46,792 nt of DNA, taken from positions 1 to 46,792 of the forward strand of contig JAPLJZ010000258.1 of NCBI GenBank assembly GCA_026388335.1. The letters run 5' to 3'. The notes under the pieces are model-generated. The model searched no databases, was not told the DNA's origin, and worked only from the letters and a program-made list of their open reading frames with translations. This document shows, one piece after another, positions 42,323 through 46,792 of the stretch. Source of the stretch: Deltaproteobacteria bacterium (GTDB lineage: Bacteria; Desulfobacterota; Syntrophia; Syntrophales; UBA8958). A program made the translations under genes and the position numbers. Within the stretch, counting starts at the first letter, position 1, and every line of letters begins with the position of its first letter.

Positions 42323-43585
42323 GTGCCCATTGAAGAGCGACGTAAGCCCAAGATGAAAGTCACTGGTTTTGATAGGCATTCATGCGTGGATATTCTTGAA
42401 CGAGTAAAAAGAAAAATCTTTGACTTTCAAGCGGCTCGTGAGCGCCAACCTCTGAATATTGAAAAGTCAGCGGGTCCTTTTCGGTATGAATACATATCTG
42501 TCAGTCACGTTTTAGGTGCTAAGCTGCCAGATGGTTCACCAGACCCGTTTCAGATTGCCCATTTCCCCAACATGAATGCAAAAGCCTATCTCACTCACAA
42601 TTGGGACGAACCGTACTTTCATATCGATCGGGCTAATTCATATGGAACACTCCTGTTGACGGGTCTGGTCGGCATCAAGCGTTTCAAGAAGCTGTCCCGC
42701 TACGTAAATCGATTCCTTCAATGGATTTTTGGACCCGAGTGGGCCTTTATGCGGAACTTGGAATCTCAGTCAGTGAGAATTAGGGAACAGCGGCTCAAGG
42801 AGCATTCTGGTCCGGGCTGTTGCCTCGTTTATCGCGCACGTGGTCGCGTCGATCAGCCTATGGATCTGAGTGCGTCTCGGAGATATGGTGAGATTGGTGT
42901 CGCTTTGGATGCATTCGATGGATCTGTGGTTAGGAAAGAACATGAGTTAAATGTGCGAAATGTCACAACAGCTATGTCTGTCGCTATGACTGACACAAAT
43001 GGATCACCCGAGATTCGGTTTCTCGCCGACAATGTTCACCTTCTCAGCAAAGATGAACTAGTGATTTATGTGCGTACCATGAAAATGAGGGCAGGTGGCA
43101 TAGTTGTTACAATTATGCCATCTGGTAAATTTGTCGCCACTGTCGAAAGCTACACTGCCGGACTCAGCGCAGATAGTAAGCTCTCTTCGGCGGCTTCTTT
43201 ATTCGCATTGTCCCAACATAAATCCAATGACAACTTACGCTCATTTATTGCATCTTGGTCTGCTTTCGAACTATTGATATTTAACCTTGAGAAGAAATTT
43301 AGAGACGTATTTCAAAAACTTATGCGGTCAAATGATGTGGCTCTGCCTGCTTGGGACAAGGATTTGAGCGTCACTGACATCGGAGATTACCGCTTGAGAG
43401 ACAGATTCTATGCAGTTGCCTGTACAACTAATCTTGCCGAAGCTGAAGCCGACACGAAAATATTCAATAACCTTAACGCAAAACGAAATGACTACTATCA
43501 TCGATTTGAGATCGAGGATACAGAACTTCCGACTCATGATGTTCAGTCACTTTTTCGGAAGTACCTAAAAATTGTACTATCTTAG
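42323..43585 (+). CDS. Hypothetical protein with C-terminal HEPN-like R-x4-H motif
   Basis: A 420-residue soluble protein with no recognised N-terminal domain. The C-terminal ~130 residues are helical (SFIASWSAFELLIFNLEKKF...) and contain RNDYYH (R388-H393), the R-x4-H motif typical of HEPN ribonucleases. The spacing between the helix FELLIF and the motif suits a HEPN fold. The start is a GTG with poor ribosome site; ATG at 42353 is an alternative. With the preceding gene it forms a likely defence or toxin module. The HEPN call is by motif only. Confidence 0.65.
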   Translation: MPIEERRKPKMKVTGFDRHSCVDILERVKRKIFDFQAARERQPLNIEKSAGPFRYEYISVSHVLGAKLPDGSPDPFQIAHFPNMNAKAYLTHNWDEPYFHIDRANSYGTLLLTGLVGIKRFKKLSRYVNRFLQWIFGPEWAFMRNLESQSVRIREQRLKEHSGPGCCLVYRARGRVDQPMDLSASRRYGEIGVALDAFDGSVVRKEHELNVRNVTTAMSVAMTDTNGSPEIRFLADNVHLLSKDELVIYVRTMKMRAGGIVVTIMPSGKFVATVESYTAGLSADSKLSSAASLFALSQHKSNDNLRSFIASWSAFELLIFNLEKKFRDVFQKLMRSNDVALPAWDKDLSVTDIGDYRLRDRFYAVACTTNLAEAEADTKIFNNLNAKRNDYYHRFEIEDTELPTHDVQSLFRKYLKIVLS

Positions 43586-43605
43586 TCATAGTGGGCTTGA
43601 TGAAT

Positions 43606-43673
43606 GAGCGGGGTTTTTATTATTAAATAGTGGTTCGTAGAGGATTTTATACTGATCCATATAGACATTGATA
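43606..43673 (+). repeat. Cassette-boundary repeat, copy B
   Basis: The second copy of the ~68-bp repeat, sharing GAGCGGGGTTTTT, AGAGGATTTT, GATCCATA and TTGATA-type blocks with copy A. It lies after the HEPN-motif gene and just before the next gene. Confidence 0.55.
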
Positions 43674-43702
43674 GACGGCCACAGGGGGTGGTCTTGGGAC
43701 AA

Positions 43703-44551
43703 ATGAACAAACCAAGCAAGTGGATGATCGTACACAACCTCAAGCTCGGGGTCCTCTTCCTCGGTCTAATCGGTGTGGCGATTGCACTGCAGTTTCTAGG
43801 CAACGAAGGTCTTTCCTCACTTGGATCTAACCTCGTCGCCGAATTCATTGGTGCAGCGGTGACTATTTATGGAGTTGATTACCTAATCAAGCGCCGTGAG
43901 GAAAGGCGCTTACTCCCGGTCAGAGCAGCCTCGTACGAGGATGTTCGAATAATGACCCACTGGGCATTAGATCTCTGGAAGAGCGCCTACATCAACTCGG
44001 TCGGCGACTCATCACCGAAGAACTGGGCCGAACTCTTCTCAGAGGATACCATAAAGAAAATTCAGATGTCACTTGATATTACTAAGCCCGCCAACGTAAT
44101 TCCTGCAGAGCCATGGAGCACTTATTTCGATCGGGAGATGGAGAAGATTCATACTCACGCCGAGAAAGTATTGGAACGGCACGCGGTGATCCTTGACCCA
44201 GAAATACATGGCGCTGTTTACACCCTCGTTTATTACAACCATCACAAGATTTCAGACTTGATCGCTTTTGATAAACAACTCGGCATACCGAGGCCAACCT
44301 GCCTAGGCAGCTACGTCCCAATCATCCGCAATTGGTTTGATGCAGTACTGACAATGCAAACTTGGACTATAGCTGCTCACCAAAAGCTAACGTGCAGTGG
44401 CATTGTTAATATCCATAGCCCCTACACCTTCAGTCCACTTGAGGAAAAAGCTCTTCCACCTGCCAGATTTGATGATGGGGCTTTAGATTCGCAGTTACAA
44501 CATTTCTCGCAATGGCAAAACCAACGGGCAGTTGCACGCAAGGCCGTCTAA
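43703..44551 (+). CDS. Hypothetical two-TM membrane protein
   Basis: A 282-residue protein. Two N-terminal membrane segments (about 10-32 and 44-62) are followed by a long cytoplasmic part rich in helices (RREERRLLPVRAASYEDVRIMTHWALDLW...). Two TM helices plus a soluble effector-like part is a pattern seen in some phage-defence proteins, but no domain was recognised. A GTG 15 bases upstream (43688) is an alternative start. Its stop codon coincides with the edge of a group II intron remnant, so its C-terminus could be altered. Confidence 0.65.
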   Translation: MNKPSKWMIVHNLKLGVLFLGLIGVAIALQFLGNEGLSSLGSNLVAEFIGAAVTIYGVDYLIKRREERRLLPVRAASYEDVRIMTHWALDLWKSAYINSVGDSSPKNWAELFSEDTIKKIQMSLDITKPANVIPAEPWSTYFDREMEKIHTHAEKVLERHAVILDPEIHGAVYTLVYYNHHKISDLIAFDKQLGIPRPTCLGSYVPIIRNWFDAVLTMQTWTIAAHQKLTCSGIVNIHSPYTFSPLEEKALPPARFDDGALDSQLQHFSQWQNQRAVARKAV

Positions 44552-44622
44552 TCGGGTAGCCGGGAGTTATCTCCCCCAAACCCCACACCATTCGGCATGC
44601 GGGTCCGCACCGGGCGGTTTAT
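44551..44622 (-). mobile_element. Decayed 3' end of a group II intron
   Basis: On the minus strand this stretch resembles domains V-VI of bacterial group II introns: a stem starting AACCGCCCGGTGCGG with its return arm CGCATGCCG...GGTG, then a small GGGAG-CTCCC hairpin (44562-44575), and an end in CTACCCGAT. Two C/A mismatches in the domain V stem suggest it has decayed. No reverse transcriptase gene is present. Confidence 0.5.
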
Positions 44623-44691
44623 AAAATTTTGGAATCATAACATAGTATAACATAAGTATCACATCTTTCAAAATTAGGGAGGATATACTGA

Positions 44692-46068
44692 GTGAACATC
44701 GATGACATTACCGCTATCATGGAGAATAGATACTCTATTGATTGTGTCCAAATGATGTTAGAACCACAGTTAGCCGGTACTGTTGGGAAGGCTCATCGGG
44801 GGATGGGATTTATAAGTCAGGATCCAGATGGTTCTTTTTCATTAAAAATGTATTGCATCGGCGATATTTCGCCACAGGATGTTTTCGCCCGATCATTCGA
44901 CTGGAAGGCAGGAGAGCTTATTCATGAAGATTACTACTATAAGCTCACGGCCAGCGATATACGTGGCCGTCAATGGGAAGCGAAATGGATTATACCAGAT
45001 ATTAGCTTAGGGCCAGAGCCCCAAAGGTACATAGTCGGCGGGAACATAGGAGAATTCTCCCATTCAACTGACTTATCTCATGTTTCTGCGTACTATGCGG
45101 GCATCTATATTCCCGGAAACATTAGTATCCCTTGTGGTATGGGTTCAGCTATAGAGAAAATGGTAAACGGTCAACAACGCTCATTATCGACGAACCTTAA
45201 CATAGCGAAATTTTCTGCTTGTAATATTGACTTTGAGATCGAAAAAAATGTCAACTGGCTTATAATAAATGTACAATCGAACGCACCAATTAACGACGCG
45301 CTGTTGGTACGGATAATTGAATCACTGCAGTTCGTGTTGGCTAAGTCTTTATCGTGGTCAATTATTGAGTTGATTCATGATAAAACAATTAAGGTTAGGA
45401 TTAGGCCTTGCCTAAGAAATGATAATAAATCGAGGATTGAACCACCCATTCAATTTCAGTCAGTTGATCCCTCGAACAAAGTATGGACTCTGTTTGGTAA
45501 ATTTCTGAATCACACAAAACAGTATGATAAATTATTATGGCACCCTATATTTCGTTGGATTCGTGCGGTCATCGAATCTGGATATTCATTAGATGCTGAA
45601 TCATTGATGCTTTCCGTTGCAATAGAAGGGCTAATAAGAGAGAGATTCAATAACCTTGATTATAGGAATGCAGAGCTGCAAAGTCAGATTAATAAAGCAA
45701 GATGTGTGATAACGAGATCAGAATTAGAACCTGATTTTAAAAACAGGATTTTTAGCCTGTTGGGAAATATGCTGAAACCAAGGGCAAAGGACTCTTTGCA
45801 TATCTTAAAAGATCAGAACTTGTTAGACGTCAGGCTGTTAGAGGAATACAGTAAATTAAGAAATAGCTCTGCACATGGAGAGCTAGCCGATTCGTCGAAG
45901 TTTCAGGTGCACTTGGATAGATGTGCAGCAGTACTGGTCTTGTTCTATCATCTAGTATTTATAGCCATAAATTATAGTGGCCCTTACACTGACTACAGCT
46001 CTCGAAATTACCCCGAAAAGGGATTTACTATAGATACAGTATTGTCACAGCCAAGTAGTCAGCCATAA
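44692..46068 (+). CDS. ApeA-like HEPN protein (candidate anti-phage)
   Basis: A 458-residue protein starting at GTG with GGGAGG about 9 bases upstream. The N-terminal ~260 residues are beta-rich. The C-terminal helical part (SVAIEGLIRERF..., LLDVRLLEEYSKLRNSSAHGEL) contains R390-x4-H395, the HEPN catalytic motif. This split, a beta-rich N-terminal half and a C-terminal HEPN, is seen in the ApeA anti-phage family, though length and identity could not be checked. AT-rich codon use differs from the core genes, consistent with transfer. Confidence 0.65.
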   Translation: MNIDDITAIMENRYSIDCVQMMLEPQLAGTVGKAHRGMGFISQDPDGSFSLKMYCIGDISPQDVFARSFDWKAGELIHEDYYYKLTASDIRGRQWEAKWIIPDISLGPEPQRYIVGGNIGEFSHSTDLSHVSAYYAGIYIPGNISIPCGMGSAIEKMVNGQQRSLSTNLNIAKFSACNIDFEIEKNVNWLIINVQSNAPINDALLVRIIESLQFVLAKSLSWSIIELIHDKTIKVRIRPCLRNDNKSRIEPPIQFQSVDPSNKVWTLFGKFLNHTKQYDKLLWHPIFRWIRAVIESGYSLDAESLMLSVAIEGLIRERFNNLDYRNAELQSQINKARCVITRSELEPDFKNRIFSLLGNMLKPRAKDSLHILKDQNLLDVRLLEEYSKLRNSSAHGELADSSKFQVHLDRCAAVLVLFYHLVFIAINYSGPYTDYSSRNYPEKGFTIDTVLSQPSSQP

Positions 46069-46458
46069 AAGGTATAACATTGCTAATATTCATATTGAAT
46101 GACGGTATATCCTCTGCTTCAGTCGTTAATCCTCAATTTATCTATCCATTCAAAACGTTTGTTTGTAGAACCCCATGTCAGACGCATGCCATTTTTTAGG
46201 AATTGTCATCACGCACTTGCAAATACAAATGCGTAGGTCATATTTTCTGGTCATCCCATTGAATCCGGATTGAAACAGTCAAATAAGGAACGGCTTAATT
46301 TCTGACTGAAGGGGGCATTTGTGTCTTCCCGCCTGCCTGTTAATCGCCACTTGAAAGATTACAAAAAAACTGATACGTTCCCAACTATATTTTATCACCT
46401 CACGAAATCTGTTGTGTCGGTAAAGAGTTACAAGCTGTGAAAGACCGAAAAAAAATAA
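46069..46458. other. Gene-free AT-rich stretch
   Basis: No supported coding frame, terminator or repeat was seen in these 390 bases. The minus-strand frame here runs antisense to the radical SAM fragment and looks spurious. The stretch may hold the promoter of that fragment. Confidence 0.35.
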
Positions 46459-46581
46459 ATGATGATTAAAAATCATGACGAAGCACCCGTTGATCGCGAG
46501 TTTTATTTTCAGTGGCATATCACGGAGCGCTGCAACCGGCGATGCAAACACTGCTACCACACATCTTATGACTTGGAGTGA
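46459..46581 (+). pseudogene. Radical SAM gene truncated by an IS insertion
   Basis: A 40-codon fragment with the radical SAM cluster motif ITERCNRRCKHCYH (CxxxCxxC) and a typical short lead (REFYFQWH). The frame stops at a TGA that is formed at the edge of the IS3-family element, so the gene is cut after the cluster motif. It was probably a peptide-modifying or SPASM-type enzyme. The rest should lie beyond the element, outside the window. Confidence 0.65.
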
Positions 46582-46792
46582 ACCCCTTTGGTTGCACAGA
46601 TCAGGGCCAAACAATTAGAGTATCCTGACAGGGGTTTTGGGTTAAGGTCAACATTTTTTCATACTCACAGGGAGGCTGATAGCCTATAGAGGAATGCAAC
46701 CGCTTCCGGTTATACACATCCTCGATGAAATATGGAATTCTTTTTTGAACATCTTCCATAGTTCGGTATTCCCAGAGCTGAACCTCCTCTGA
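46579..46792 (-). mobile_element. IS3-family insertion sequence, 3' end (partial)
   Basis: The element starts at or near TGAACCCCTTTGGTTGC (46579) and continues past the window's right end. Only the transposase 3' end and the outer terminal repeat side are visible. Confidence 0.6.
46601..46792 (-). CDS. IS3-family transposase OrfB, C-terminal end (partial)
   Basis: The last 63 codons of an integrase-core transposase. The segments LWEYRTMEDVQKRIPYFIED and VYNRKRLHSSIGYQPPCEYE are the classical C-terminal signature of IS3-family OrfB (the last acidic residue of the DDE triad lies upstream of or at this edge). The reading frame is open to the window's edge and stops at 46601-46603. It inserts DNA by copy-and-paste. 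The insertion disrupts the radical SAM gene to its left. Confidence 0.88.
   Translation of the reverse strand, partial: SEEVQLWEYRTMEDVQKRIPYFIEDVYNRKRLHSSIGYQPPCEYEKMLTLTQNPCQDTLIVWP

Noticed and set aside
46279-46614. 111-codon minus-strand frame near the right end
   Set aside because: It is antisense to the radical SAM motif and crosses the IS boundary, so it is a shadow frame.
1-46792. CRISPR array or tRNA gene
   Set aside because: No regularly spaced repeats with spacers and no cloverleaf with a GGTTCRA-type T-loop were found on reading both strands; a GGTTCAAAT at 13148 has no matching stems.

Overview
This window looks like chromosomal DNA of an anaerobic, probably syntrophic or sulfate-reducer-like member of the former Deltaproteobacteria (Desulfobacterota, Syntrophales-like). 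This is inferred from gene content only: two acyl-CoA ligases, a crotonase, a pair of class III CoA-transferases, a B12-binding radical SAM protein, a short ArgA-type acetyltransferase, ScpA/ScpB and an MltA lytic transglycosylase. No rRNA, tRNA or CRISPR array was recognised.

Left part (1-17,100). An enoyl-CoA hydratase-like gene has a clear promoter and repeated TGTAACA operator-like sites. It is followed by a radical SAM protein, an acyl-CoA ligase and a large hybrid histidine kinase on the minus strand. Divergently, a membrane HD-GYP/GAF protein is followed by a 36-residue membrane peptide overlapping a secreted formylglycine-enzyme-like protein. A LexA-type repressor has a perfect GAAC-N4-GTTC palindrome at its promoter. 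Small plus-strand genes (cupin, DUF3820, S4 domain) then meet two minus-strand acyl-CoA units: thioesterase plus short-chain dehydrogenase, and two CaiB/BaiF CoA-transferases. A PfkB sugar or nucleoside kinase closes this part.

Middle (17,200-39,400). This is mostly housekeeping: adenine deaminase, a K+ channel coupled to a patatin-like protein, an HtrA protease followed by a GGDEF protein, a second acyl-CoA ligase, Fe superoxide dismutase, RadC and an HU-like protein. A minus-strand operon trpS-scpA-scpB-rluB follows. Then comes a compact minus-strand run: a CDO-like cupin, a flavin oxidoreductase, NAD kinase, RecN, an ArgA-like acetyltransferase and MltA. A REP-type Y1 transposase unit with near-perfect 29-bp inverted ends sits exactly between trpS and mltA. 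A Fe-S oxidoreductase and a hicAB toxin-antitoxin pair lie upstream of the run.

Right part (about 39,400-46,792). This is an AT-richer accessory island of defence-like genes and mobile-element debris. Its most interesting locus is an AbiF/Abi_2 HEPN gene. Upstream lies a promoter and a structured leader with a cUUCGg hairpin, then a terminator-like hairpin whose loop contains the abiF start codon. This is the layout expected of an RNA antitoxin or RNA partner next to a HEPN toxin. Two further proteins of different architecture downstream carry R-x4-H HEPN motifs, accompanied by a possible PD-(D/E)xK-like protein and a two-TM membrane protein. The cassettes are separated by two copies of a ~68-bp terminator-containing repeat. 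The island also holds a startless coding remnant, the decayed 3' end of a group II intron, and a radical SAM gene cut after 40 codons by an IS3-family element that runs off the right edge.
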